NCBI GenBank assembly: GCA_030607875.1
Contig: JAUWJD010000042.1
Location: 1-32,506 of the forward strand
Source of the DNA: Chloroflexota bacterium
Lineage (GTDB): Bacteria; Chloroflexota; Anaerolineae; UBA2200
Direction of reading: 5' to 3'
Length of the DNA stretch: 32,506 bases
Positions 14,449 to 22,200 of the stretch are shown piece after piece. The first letter of the stretch is position 1; each line of letters starts with the position of its first letter. The notes beneath the pieces are model-generated. The model saw only the letters and a program-made list of their open reading frames with translations. It was not told the DNA's origin and did not search any database. Position numbers and translations under genes: made by a program.

Positions 14449-16515
14449 TTACTGGCCGTCGCCGCCCTTGTCTGCGTCCGCGTGCAGCACGATGGTGTAT
14501 TCGCCGATTGGATCCGAGTCTTCTTCAGCATCAACGCGCGTGATGATCAAGCCCAGCCTGTTGTACTCGCCTGTGTCGATCTCCGCGATGACATAAAACA
14601 GGCGTCCATCAGGGTTCGCCCTCGTCAGAGTCTCCGTCCCCGTGATATCGGCCCCAACGCGCCGTGGCCTCGCGTGTTCTGCTGAAGCGATCAGCTTCCA
14701 CATCTGTACGTTGAACTCCGCTGCAGCGCCCGGAGCGCCGTAGAACTCCAGCGCTAGCGGCTGCCCGTCAACAACGGGGTCCAAGATCACATCCACGAAA
14801 TCCATGCCAAAGCTGCTCCTGATCCCAGGCGGATAGAGCTGGTCTGTCCCGTCGTAGGTGATCGTTGTCCCGGTGTAAGTGATGGTGTCGACTCGGGGAT
14901 CATGGTACAGATTGTGCGGGTCGTAGAGCCCACATCCCGCAGGAGTACCTGGCTCCGTACACCTGCCGCCATCCAAGCGCAGCCCGTAGATGGCCCGGGC
15001 AAACTGGGTGAGGCTGTCCTCGTAGTCTTGGAATGGGCACAGCGACGCGTCTGCAAAGACCTGGTGCATAATCACAGGCAGTCCCTTGACGAGATCACTT
15101 GATGAAAGGATGTCTACGATATCCTTGGAGTACAACGCCATCAGTGTGCGCTGGATAACCTGCATGCCAGCAGTGGGATCTTCGACGGCATCTCTCATCC
15201 CGCCGCATTGTTCGTACAGAAAACGCCAGTACAGGGCTGCATGGTAAGGGTTGATTTCTTCATAGCTTGTGTTCAAGTCACCAAAGACTCCGTCGCCTCC
15301 CACAAAATAGGTGGCATTGGATATATAACCACGCGCTGCCCAGTTTCCGGTGAACTGCACGCCAGGCTGTCCTACCGAGGAGGCCAGCACGGCCGTTCCC
15401 TCGGAAAAGAACTGCCAAGCATGTCCTTCACCACCCACATGTCCATTTCCTGCACTGTTCTGGTTGATATTCCTTTGCAGGTTGTGAAACAGTTCATGGT
15501 GAAAGTTGCTCATCAGCCCATCAGTCAGAGTATCGTAGTGAGCGTTGAGCCCACCATTGACATTGATAGATACTCCCGAGTGCCCCCTACCCGGCGCCCA
15601 GCCGTGGAACCACGTCCGTCCGTCAGTGAGTGCGACGCTCAACCGCTCTGCATCTTCACCAGGACGGTAACTCGTCCAGGCCCGGTACCAGGAGAACCCC
15701 CAATCGTCAGTTTGGATGCGGAACGCCTCTATCATCTGAGGGACAAGTTCAAGGTGAACATAGTCCGGTACGTCCTGCCTCAGCAGCCACGTGGCGGTGT
15801 CATGACTCCTTCTCCGGAAGGGAAACATGTCACAGTAGTATACGATCAGCTCTTCTGGGGCCGCGCCATCGGACTCCTGTGCCACCTTGGGCAACTGCGC
15901 TGTCCACTGGTTCTCCATCAGGAAGGCATAGTCCTGACTCGATGTGTGCAGGGGATCGGACACTGGGTCCGCAGCATTGACCAGGGCAATGCGGTACCGG
16001 AAGTAGTCTGTGGGCGTGGGGATCGTCTCGGCACCGGCCAACACGCTGGCGCTGAATTCGTGTCTAAGAACCGCCGTGACGCCCGTCTGGGTGAAACCCA
16101 AGATGTTGGCGATCCATCTTGATTCGCGCCACACTGGAATCCTGTTGCTAAGATCTCCGCCCAGGTCAGGGTCCCCATGTTGGGTCTCGACTTCGAGCGT
16201 GACCGTCACTCCTGTAGGGGGCACCTCGATATCGGTCACCTCCACGATCAGCGTGCGCTCGTTGGGGTCGGTCAACGCGCCGTTTCGGTAGAGCACCAGG
16301 TGGGGCAAGTCCAATGCCTGCTGTGGGACGTTGTTTGTCGTCCTACCGTTTTGTGGCTTGAACCTTATGGTTGCCCCAGACGCTGCTCGTAAAGTGGCGG
16401 TTGGCACAGAAGCGGCTCGGGGTATTGACTTCGGCTTGGCTGACAGCACCGGGAAGGTGAGTGCCAACAACAAGAGCACGAAGACTATAGCAGTTGTGAC
16501 ATATCTTATCCTCAT
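14449..16515 (-). CDS. Secreted zinc metalloprotease-like protein (HExxH)
   Basis: A 688-residue exported protein. Residues 1-27 form a signal peptide (RIRYVTTAIVFVLLLLALTF, ending LSAKP). The central zinc motif HHELFHNLQ gives HExxH at about residues 340-344, and FFSEGTAV about 28 residues later offers a Glu as third ligand (about 372), as in gluzincins. The region before it (70-230) is beta-rich. The end (about 560-688) resembles a PPC-type or beta-sandwich domain with GQPLALEFYGAPGAAAEFNV. I chose the ATG at 16515 because GGGAGG lies seven bases upstream; a TTG two codons earlier is too close to it. The exact peptidase family was not recognised. It may degrade proteins outside the cell. 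Single gene. Confidence 0.75.
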   Translation of the reverse strand: MRIRYVTTAIVFVLLLLALTFPVLSAKPKSIPRAASVPTATLRAASGATIRFKPQNGRTTNNVPQQALDLPHLVLYRNGALTDPNERTLIVEVTDIEVPPTGVTVTLEVETQHGDPDLGGDLSNRIPVWRESRWIANILGFTQTGVTAVLRHEFSASVLAGAETIPTPTDYFRYRIALVNAADPVSDPLHTSSQDYAFLMENQWTAQLPKVAQESDGAAPEELIVYYCDMFPFRRRSHDTATWLLRQDVPDYVHLELVPQMIEAFRIQTDDWGFSWYRAWTSYRPGEDAERLSVALTDGRTWFHGWAPGRGHSGVSINVNGGLNAHYDTLTDGLMSNFHHELFHNLQRNINQNSAGNGHVGGEGHAWQFFSEGTAVLASSVGQPGVQFTGNWAARGYISNATYFVGGDGVFGDLNTSYEEINPYHAALYWRFLYEQCGGMRDAVEDPTAGMQVIQRTLMALYSKDIVDILSSSDLVKGLPVIMHQVFADASLCPFQDYEDSLTQFARAIYGLRLDGGRCTEPGTPAGCGLYDPHNLYHDPRVDTITYTGTTITYDGTDQLYPPGIRSSFGMDFVDVILDPVVDGQPLALEFYGAPGAAAEFNVQMWKLIASAEHARPRRVGADITGTETLTRANPDGRLFYVIAEIDTGEYNRLGLIITRVDAEEDSDPIGEYTIVLHADADKGGDGQ

Positions 16516-16553
16516 CGCCAACCCTCCCGGGCAGAATTCACTTCATCATTCAT

Positions 16554-16592
16554 CCCTATCCACAGGATAGGGCTCGACCATCCCAGGATGGT
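16554..16592 (-). repeat. Two adjacent hairpins upstream of the metalloprotease gene
   Basis: Two perfect short palindromes lie side by side about 40-75 bases before the metalloprotease start: ccctatcc-aca-ggataggg (16554-16572) and accatcc-ca-ggatggt (16577-16592). Both share the atcc/ggat core. They could be protein-binding sites or leader hairpins; nothing in the sequence decides. Confidence 0.55.
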
Positions 16593-16637
16593 TGCCGGAA
16601 GCGTTGCAGAAAGCGTCCAGACCGGATCTACGACAGA

Positions 16638-16751
16638 TTTGGGGCACTGTCAGCTTCCCGGAAACTCAAAAAGGCGGTGGTAGTGGCATTCGACGGCTCT
16701 GGACCGACATCCCCTTCGTCCTCTTAGCTTCCGGGAAGGTTTGCCCCAAAA
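16638..16751. repeat. Inverted repeat (tttggggca ... cttcccggaa)
   Basis: The words tttggggca and cttcccggaa at 16638-16663 recur in inverted orientation at 16726-16751 (ttccgggaag and tgccccaaa), with a few mismatches between. It forms part of a 508-base spacer (16516-17023) between divergent genes that has no coding potential I can support. Confidence 0.55.
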
Positions 16752-16782
16752 CTGGCGTGGGCCCGTCCAGACCTCCAGGCCA

Positions 16783-16952
16783 GGGCTTTTCCAAAGTCCT
16801 GCGACTGTTGCGAAACAGAGTCCCGTAGTGTCATTGCGAGCGCAGCGAAGCAATCTCCCCATCACGAGGGGTGGAGATTGCTTCGTCGGTGCCCTCCTCG
16901 CAATGACAGGATACCGGTGTGTGTGACATCGCCATCGAAAATGGAAAAGCCC
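16783..16952. repeat. Nested inverted repeat with a REP-like palindrome inside
   Basis: The outer arms are gggcttttcc (16783-16792) and ggaaaagccc (16943-16952); both are next to a direct repeat gacctccaggcc (16770-16781 and 16954-16965). Inside lies a palindromic unit of about 78 bases, 16830-16907, starting gtcattgcgag, with gcaatctccccatc and gggtggagattgc in its arms and ending ctcgcaatgac. This 'tcattgcgag' unit is a well-known dispersed spacer repeat of many Chloroflexota and Deltaproteobacteria genomes. Confidence 0.75.
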
Positions 16953-16972
16953 TGACCTCCAGGCCGAGAGTC

Positions 16973-17000
16973 TTGCTCTTGGCTGGGTTTTGCTGTACAA
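16973..17000 (+). promoter_or_regulatory. Probable promoter of the SARP-family regulator gene
   Basis: A -10 TACAAT (16995-17000) is preceded at 16 bases by a weaker -35 TTGCTC (16973-16978). The predicted start near 17007 leaves a very short leader holding AAGGAG (17011-17016) seven bases before the ATG at 17024. Confidence 0.55.
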
Positions 17001-17023
17001 TCGCTCTCAGAAGGAGCGCTCAA

Positions 17024-20000
17024 ATGCCTCGTCTAGCACTGTTCTTGCTAGGATTGCCACGCATCGTGTGCAACGGCGAGCCAATTGCGCTCGACCGTCG
17101 CAAGGCGGTGGCCCTCATCGCCTACCTGGCGGTGACGGGGCGCAGCCACAGCCGCGACACACTGGCGACGCTGTTCTGGCCGGAGCACGACCAGAGCAGG
17201 GCCCGCGCTGGCCTGCGCCGCGTCCTGTCGACGCTCAGAAAAGCACTGGGCGCTGGCTGGTTGGACGTTGACCGGGAGACGGTAGGCCTCAACCGTGACG
17301 CTGACATTGAGCTGGATGTGCGCGAGTTGCGGAACCGGCTGGCAGAGTCCCAGACGCACGGCCATCCCGAAGACCAGGTGTGTCCGGCCTGCCTCTCCTC
17401 CCTGGCCGAGGCGGCGACGCTCTACCGCGATGATTTCCTGGCCGGTTTCACCCTGCGCGACAGCCCCAGCTTTGACGACTGGCAGTTCTTCGAGACCGAG
17501 AGCCTGCGTAGTGAGCTGGCCAGCGCGCTGGAGAGTTTGGCCCGCGGGCACAGCGCGCAGGGTGAGTTCGAGCCGGCCGTCGCCTACGCCCGGCGCTGGG
17601 TGGCGCTCGATCCCCTGCACGAACCGGCGCATCGCTCTCTGATGCAGTTGTACGCCTCGTCCGGCCAGCGCGCCGCTGCCCTGCGCCAGTACGCAGAGTG
17701 CGAGCGAGTGCTCAAGGAAGAGGTGGGCGCTCCGCCGGAGCAAGCAACCACCCAGCTGTGCCAGGCCATCAGAGAAGGCCGAGATCTTCCCCCGTTAGGG
17801 CAGCCCATCGCCGGAACTGTCCCAGCGCCGGCAGCAGTCGTCAGACACAACCTCCCGCTGCAGCTCACGCCCTTTGTGGGGCGAGAAACCATACTGGCCG
17901 AGATTGCAGACCGTTTGCAGCACCCCGGCTGCCGGCTGCTGACCCTGGTCGGCCCCGGTGGCAGCGGCAAGACCCGGCTGGCCCAGGAAGCGGCGGCAGC
18001 CCGGCTGGACGACTTTGACCACGGGGTGTACTTTGTCTCGCTGGCCCCGCTGGAGTCGATCGAGGCCATCGTGCCTGCCGTGGCCATGGCCCTTGGCCTG
18101 TCCTTCTACGCCCAGGCCGCAGGCCGCCCACAAAGCCAGCCACGGCAGCAGCTACTCGACTACCTGCGCCACAAGACCATGCTGCTGATCATGGACAACT
18201 TTGAGCACCTGCTCGAGGGCCTGGACTTGGTGGTTGAGATACTCCAGACCGCCTCGGACGTGACAATCCTGGTGACCTCCCGAGCTACGCTGAACCTGCA
18301 GGGCGAGCACCTCCTCCCCGTTCCCGGGATGGATCTTCCAGAATGGGAGGTCCCCGAGGATGCCGGGGCGACTTTGGCCGATGCTGCCCAGTACAGCGCC
18401 GTGGAGTTGTTCTTGCAGAGTGCACGCCGGGCTCAGCCAGGCTTTGCGCCGGCCGATGAGAACGTGACGGACGTGATGCGCATCTGCCGCCTGGTGGAGG
18501 GGATGCCGCTGGGCATCCTGCTGGCGGCAGCCTGGGTGGCAGTGCTGACCCCTGCCGAGATCGCGTCCGAGATTGGCCAGAGCCTCGACTTCCTGGAAAC
18601 CGAGCTGCGCGACCTGCCCGAACGGCAGCGCAGCATGCGGGCGGTCTTTGACCGTTCGTGGCGCTTGCTCAGCGAAACGGAGCGTGAGGTGTTCCAGCGG
18701 CTGTCTGTCTTTCGCAGCGGCTTCACCCGCCAGGCGGCCAGCCAAGTTGCGCGTGCCCAGTTGCGGGAGTTGAGGGCCCTGGTGGAGAAATCGCTGCTGC
18801 AGAGGGATCCTGGGGGGCGGTACTCGGTACACGAATTGCTGCGGCAGTATGCGGCGGAACGGCTCGGAGAAGTGCCAGAGGAATGGGAGGGGGCCAAAGA
18901 CCGCCACAGTGCCTACTTTGCAGCATTCCTCCAGCACAGAAGGGCCTCCCTCAGAGAAAGGAATCACAGACGGGCGCTGGCGGAGATCGAAACGGAGACT
19001 GACAATGTGCGGGTTGGCTGGGCCTGGGCGGTGGTCCAGGGCAGGATAGAAGACATCGACCGCGCTCTGGAAGGCCTTCCCATGCTCTACCGCATCCTTG
19101 GTTGGCATCAGGAGAAGGAAGAAATCTTGGCCAAAGCGGCACAGATGCTGGAGGAGGAGTCCTTCGGCTACGCTCAGGACGCTTTGCAGAGCGGAGCGCC
19201 TGCTGCGCTGGTCCAGGGACGTGCTGGGGCGCAAGAGGCAATCGCAAATCCTAGACGCAGGCTCGTGCTGGGGAAGGTTCTAGCACACCAGGGACGAGTG
19301 TGCTTCGCCCTCGGTCTGGCGGAGAAAGGCATAGCGCTTTTGCAGAAAAGCCTGGGGATACTCCGTGATCTTGGCGCTCGAAGGGAAATGGTGTTTGCCC
19401 TGTGCAGTTTAGGAGAGAATACTCTTTTGCAGGGGGAGGGGAAATCACTATGTCTGGAAGGGCTGACCATCTCCAAAGAGATCGGCGATCGAGTTGGGAT
19501 GGAGATGTCTCTTTTCTGCCTGGGTGGGGATGCTGTCTTTCGGGGGGAATATGCAGCAGCACAGCGATTGTATCAGGAAAGACTTGCCGTTTCCAGAGAA
19601 CTGGACCAGGAAAGGGTAGCCAATTCGCTCAGTGATCTGGGCTATGTAGCCTGGTGTCTGGGTGAGTATCGGGAGGCAAAACAGCTACACCAGCAAAGCC
19701 TTGTGCTTTCCAAGGACATGCGCGTCCAGTATGGAATAGCCGCGTCCCTCCTACGCTTGGGCCTGGATGCCCTTGGATTGGTGGAATATGGCGAGGCTCG
19801 GCAACTGTTTCAGGAAAGCCTCGCCATTTACCAGGAAATGGGCTTGCCATGGTTTAGCACAGATGTCCTCTTATGCCAGGGCGAACTGGCCAATGTGCTG
19901 GGGCAATACGCAGAAGCAGCACGGATGGCTCAGGAAGCCCTCTCGGTCTCCAAGAAACTTGACTATCCAGACGCCTTGGCACGGTCTTTCGAGGTTCTGG

Positions 20001-20347
20001 GTGACGCTACGTATGGGCTAGGAGACTTTCGGAAGGCTAGGGAATACTATCTTCGAGCCTTGGAGACGGCCTTGACGGTTTGGGCGGCGCCCCTGGCCCT
20101 ACTTACCCTTGTCGGGATGGCTAGACTCCTGGTGGCAGAGGGAGAAAAGGAAAGAACTTCAGAGCTTCTGGCCTTGGTGCTCCACCATCCGGCAAGTTGG
20201 CAGTGGGCGAAAGATCGAGCCGCGCCGCTCGTGGCTGAGCTGGAGGCCGAGCTTCCACCCGGTGTCTGGGCGGTGGCCTGGGAACGTGGCCAGGCCCGCG
20301 ATCTTGAAGCGACCGTGGCAGAGCTGTTGCTCGAGCGAGTACAGTAG
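17024..20347 (+). CDS. SARP/AfsR-like transcriptional regulator with NB-ARC ATPase and TPR repeats
   Basis: An 1107-residue regulator. Residues 1-95 form an OmpR-type winged-helix DNA-binding domain (RRKAVALIAYLAVTGR; LFWPEHDQSRARAGLRRVL). Next comes the bacterial transcriptional activation domain (about 100-245, DDFLAGFTLRD; YARRWVALDPLHEPAHRSL). The STAND-type ATPase follows FVGRE at about 285: Walker A GPGGSGKTR (310-318) and Walker B MLLIMDN (386-392). From about 690 on there are several tetratricopeptide repeats (AAQRLYQERLAVSREL; EAKQLHQQSLVLSKDM). It probably senses a ligand or partner through the TPR part and activates nearby genes. The start at 17024 has AAGGAG; the frame is open further upstream over the promoter. 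Its target genes are not evident. Confidence 0.9.
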   Translation: MPRLALFLLGLPRIVCNGEPIALDRRKAVALIAYLAVTGRSHSRDTLATLFWPEHDQSRARAGLRRVLSTLRKALGAGWLDVDRETVGLNRDADIELDVRELRNRLAESQTHGHPEDQVCPACLSSLAEAATLYRDDFLAGFTLRDSPSFDDWQFFETESLRSELASALESLARGHSAQGEFEPAVAYARRWVALDPLHEPAHRSLMQLYASSGQRAAALRQYAECERVLKEEVGAPPEQATTQLCQAIREGRDLPPLGQPIAGTVPAPAAVVRHNLPLQLTPFVGRETILAEIADRLQHPGCRLLTLVGPGGSGKTRLAQEAAAARLDDFDHGVYFVSLAPLESIEAIVPAVAMALGLSFYAQAAGRPQSQPRQQLLDYLRHKTMLLIMDNFEHLLEGLDLVVEILQTASDVTILVTSRATLNLQGEHLLPVPGMDLPEWEVPEDAGATLADAAQYSAVELFLQSARRAQPGFAPADENVTDVMRICRLVEGMPLGILLAAAWVAVLTPAEIASEIGQSLDFLETELRDLPERQRSMRAVFDRSWRLLSETEREVFQRLSVFRSGFTRQAASQVARAQLRELRALVEKSLLQRDPGGRYSVHELLRQYAAERLGEVPEEWEGAKDRHSAYFAAFLQHRRASLRERNHRRALAEIETETDNVRVGWAWAVVQGRIEDIDRALEGLPMLYRILGWHQEKEEILAKAAQMLEEESFGYAQDALQSGAPAALVQGRAGAQEAIANPRRRLVLGKVLAHQGRVCFALGLAEKGIALLQKSLGILRDLGARREMVFALCSLGENTLLQGEGKSLCLEGLTISKEIGDRVGMEMSLFCLGGDAVFRGEYAAAQRLYQERLAVSRELDQERVANSLSDLGYVAWCLGEYREAKQLHQQSLVLSKDMRVQYGIAASLLRLGLDALGLVEYGEARQLFQESLAIYQEMGLPWFSTDVLLCQGELANVLGQYAEAARMAQEALSVSKKLDYPDALARSFEVLGDATYGLGDFRKAREYYLRALETALTVWAAPLALLTLVGMARLLVAEGEKERTSELLALVLHHPASWQWAKDRAAPLVAELEAELPPGVWAVAWERGQARDLEATVAELLLERVQ

Positions 20348-20376
20348 TCCGCGCTACGTTTTCAAGCGGAGTTGCA

Positions 20377-20670
20377 TGGACGTTCCGCTCCTCATCACCA
20401 AGCTTAATACCCCACCCTGCGGCCCCACCTGGTCCACCGCCCGCGTCTGCTGCTGGCGGCTGAACGGGGCGCTGCACCCGGGGCATAGGCTGACCGTGAT
20501 CTCCCCGCCAGCTGGCTTCGGCAAGACCACGCTGCGCAGAGAATGGGTTCATGCCCTCGTCCCCGGCTCCTCTTCCGCCGGGCCGGACAGGGATGCAGTC
20601 CTGAGAATCGCTTGGCTCTCACTTGAGGAGGGCGACAGCGATCTGAGCCGCTTCCTTGCCCAGCAGCCTG
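20377..20670 (+). pseudogene. MalT/LuxR-type ATPase regulator, N-terminal fragment
   Basis: This fragment starts 29 bases after the SARP gene with MDVPLLITKLNTPP and keeps a Walker A in LTVISPPAGFGKTTL and the IAWLSLEEGDSDLSRFLA motif, the standard opening of large MalT-like LuxR regulators. The segment between TPP and RLNGAL is read in a shifted frame. Losing one C and gaining one G about 45 bases apart would explain it, since the alternative frame reads RPHLVHRPRLLL as in the family. Homology ends near 20670, where the recombinase remnant begins on the other strand. The remaining 700 or so residues of such a protein are missing. Confidence 0.8.
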
Positions 20671-20855
20671 GCGCTTGGACTGTGGGCCATATGCGCCCGC
20701 TCGATATCCTCACCAGCCAAGTCGAAGTAGCGCTGCAGTACCTCCAGGGAGCTATGCCCCATCAGCCTTCTCAAGGAGTGTAGGTCACAGCGATCCCTTA
20801 GCATCCACAGAGCGAGGGTGCGCCGGAACCTACGCGGTGCGTTCGGGCTGGTCAA
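20619..20855 (-). pseudogene. Tyrosine recombinase (phage integrase family), C-terminal remnant
   Basis: About 78 residues with the C-terminal catalytic part of a tyrosine recombinase: RRTLALWMLRDRCDLHSL, LRRLMGHSSLEVLQRYFDLA and the tail ERAHMAHSP. The His of GHSS and the nucleophilic Tyr in RYFDL are present. The usual H-x-L-R-R motif at the front has become RRFRRT, so the catalytic His there is lost. No N-terminal DNA-binding domain is found upstream. The tail meets the truncated MalT-like fragment, so the insertion probably cut that gene. Confidence 0.82.
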
Positions 20856-20910
20856 GTACTGGCATACCGGTTGGACAGCCAGGGTCCCTTGGCACTACAG
20901 GTTGCAGGAA

Positions 20911-20966
20911 GCGGGCGATGGGATTCGAACCCACGACATTCTGCTTGGGAAGCAGACGCCGCCCGC
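20911..20966 (-). pseudogene. tRNA-Gly(CCC) fragment without a D arm
   Basis: Read on the minus strand, the 5' acceptor strand gcgggcg (20960-20966) pairs perfectly with cgcccgc (20911-20917). Between them are the anticodon arm tctgc-ttcccaa-gcaga (anticodon CCC) and the T arm with gggttcgaatccc. Only about three bases stand where the D arm should be, so some 15-18 bases are missing. No CCA is encoded (ttcc follows). This looks like a deleted tRNA-Gly copy, and its 3' part is the usual attachment-site region of tyrosine recombinases. The integrase remnant is about 55 bases away. Confidence 0.75.
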
Positions 20967-21208
20967 CAGGAGGACGTAGTGCGGCGCGGCGACTCTTCCA
21001 CAGCACCAGGTTGGGTCTTTTACCCAATTCCAGTGGTTGGGTCAGCAGAGAGGGCCTGGCGAGCCGTCCCCGCGTGGCCCGCAAGCCGGAGGGAGAGGCG
21101 ACTATCCCTGCGGAGCAGCCGTTCGCCCCGCTCGACGGAGGATGCTGCGCGAGCGAAGCTGCCCTACTGGCTGAGTAGCCTCCACAACTCACCCACCCCG
21201 TAGCACTC
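20967..21208. other. Spacer without recognised genes
   Basis: Between the tRNA-Gly fragment and the sulfotransferase gene there is no convincing reading frame. A small palindrome (ttgggt-ctttt-acccaa, near 21013-21029) is visible. Open frames here on the plus strand are antisense reads of the tRNA fragment. Confidence 0.5.
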
Positions 21209-22141
21209 TCAGGCGAGCTCAGCCATCATGTCGTAGGCATTCTCCACGTTGGGCATGGGCTGCTCGCCGTAGATGCCGTCCAGGCCGAACAGGTGCAGTA
21301 TCTCCATCGCCCGCTCCAGTTGTTCCTCCGTGATGCCCCCTTTCCAGCCATCGATCAGGCTGTCGCCAGAGATGATCGCGCTATCGGGCCGGCTGAGCGG
21401 AGAAGGCTGCTTCGAACGCGCCAGAACGCGCGGATCGTACACTTTGCCCAGGAAGGCAAACAGGCCGGCGATTTCTGCCTCTGGCTGCTCGCACAGCCTC
21501 TCGTAGAAGATGAGGTGCACGTCCCCAGGGGCGAGCTGTTTCAGCGGCACGTAGGTCTCGATGCACCACATGAAGATGTGGTGCTCAAAGGCGCTCTCTG
21601 CCCGCTCCAGGTGCTTCCGAAAGGGACGCAGGGCGTTGGACATGAGCTCTTGCTGCTGCAGAAAGTGTTGCGGGACGGCAGCCCAGCCCAACCTGAGCAG
21701 CGAGTGGGCGATGGCACAAGGATGGCGCAGCAACAGAACGATGGGCATGGCTGGGAAGTGGATGCGAATCCATTTCAGCATCAGGTTGGCGTGTATGACC
21801 TTGATCAACCTCTTGCTGGAGACAATCCTGGTGTTGAACTGGTCTACGCGCCGATCTCGGATTCTGCCGCAGAATATGGCTTCGGCCTGCTGCAGGAGCT
21901 GGGGGTCCTGGTTCTCAGGGGGCAGATAGGGCCTGGGTTTGAAGTGGTCACAGCATTCCAGCGCCGGGTAGAAGGGTTCAAACAGGTAGCGATACTCATT
22001 GTTGTAATTGATGATCGCCGAGGCCCACGTCGTGCCGCTTCTCACTGTCCCTGCCAGCAAAATGGACCTGCTGTGGTGGGACCTGCGGTCAACGATGATT
22101 CTGCTTGGCAGGTGTGTGTGCAACGGATGTAGGAAACTCAT
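21209..22141 (-). CDS. Sulfotransferase family protein
   Basis: A 310-residue PAPS-dependent sulfotransferase that would move a sulfate group onto a carbohydrate, lipid or protein. The 5'-phosphosulfate loop GTVRSGTTWASAI (about residues 31-43) and the 3'-phosphate-binding segment VLLLRHPCAIAHSLL (about 133-147) are both present. The rest has the usual KVIHANLMLKWIRIHFP and late LIFYERLCEQPEAEI regions. Two ATG codons are in frame (22147 and 22141); GAGG is better spaced for the second. It lies 59 bases after the giant peptidase gene on the same strand and is probably the last gene of that cluster. Substrate is unknown. Confidence 0.85.
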   Translation of the reverse strand: MSFLHPLHTHLPSRIIVDRRSHHSRSILLAGTVRSGTTWASAIINYNNEYRYLFEPFYPALECCDHFKPRPYLPPENQDPQLLQQAEAIFCGRIRDRRVDQFNTRIVSSKRLIKVIHANLMLKWIRIHFPAMPIVLLLRHPCAIAHSLLRLGWAAVPQHFLQQQELMSNALRPFRKHLERAESAFEHHIFMWCIETYVPLKQLAPGDVHLIFYERLCEQPEAEIAGLFAFLGKVYDPRVLARSKQPSPLSRPDSAIISGDSLIDGWKGGITEEQLERAMEILHLFGLDGIYGEQPMPNVENAYDMMAELA

Positions 22142-22200
22142 CTTCATCCTCGTTGGTCTGTGAAGGAGTATCTTGGTTGGGACGTGGCGCCGCCTGGCGA

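Noticed and set aside
16919..17023. Upstream extension of the SARP regulator reading frame
   Set aside because: It covers the promoter and ribosome site, and the conserved domain begins at the ATG at 17024.
20675..21178. Plus-strand frame reading RAMGFEPTTFCLGS and similar
   Set aside because: This wording is the familiar false translation of the antisense strand of a tRNA-Gly, which is what lies here.
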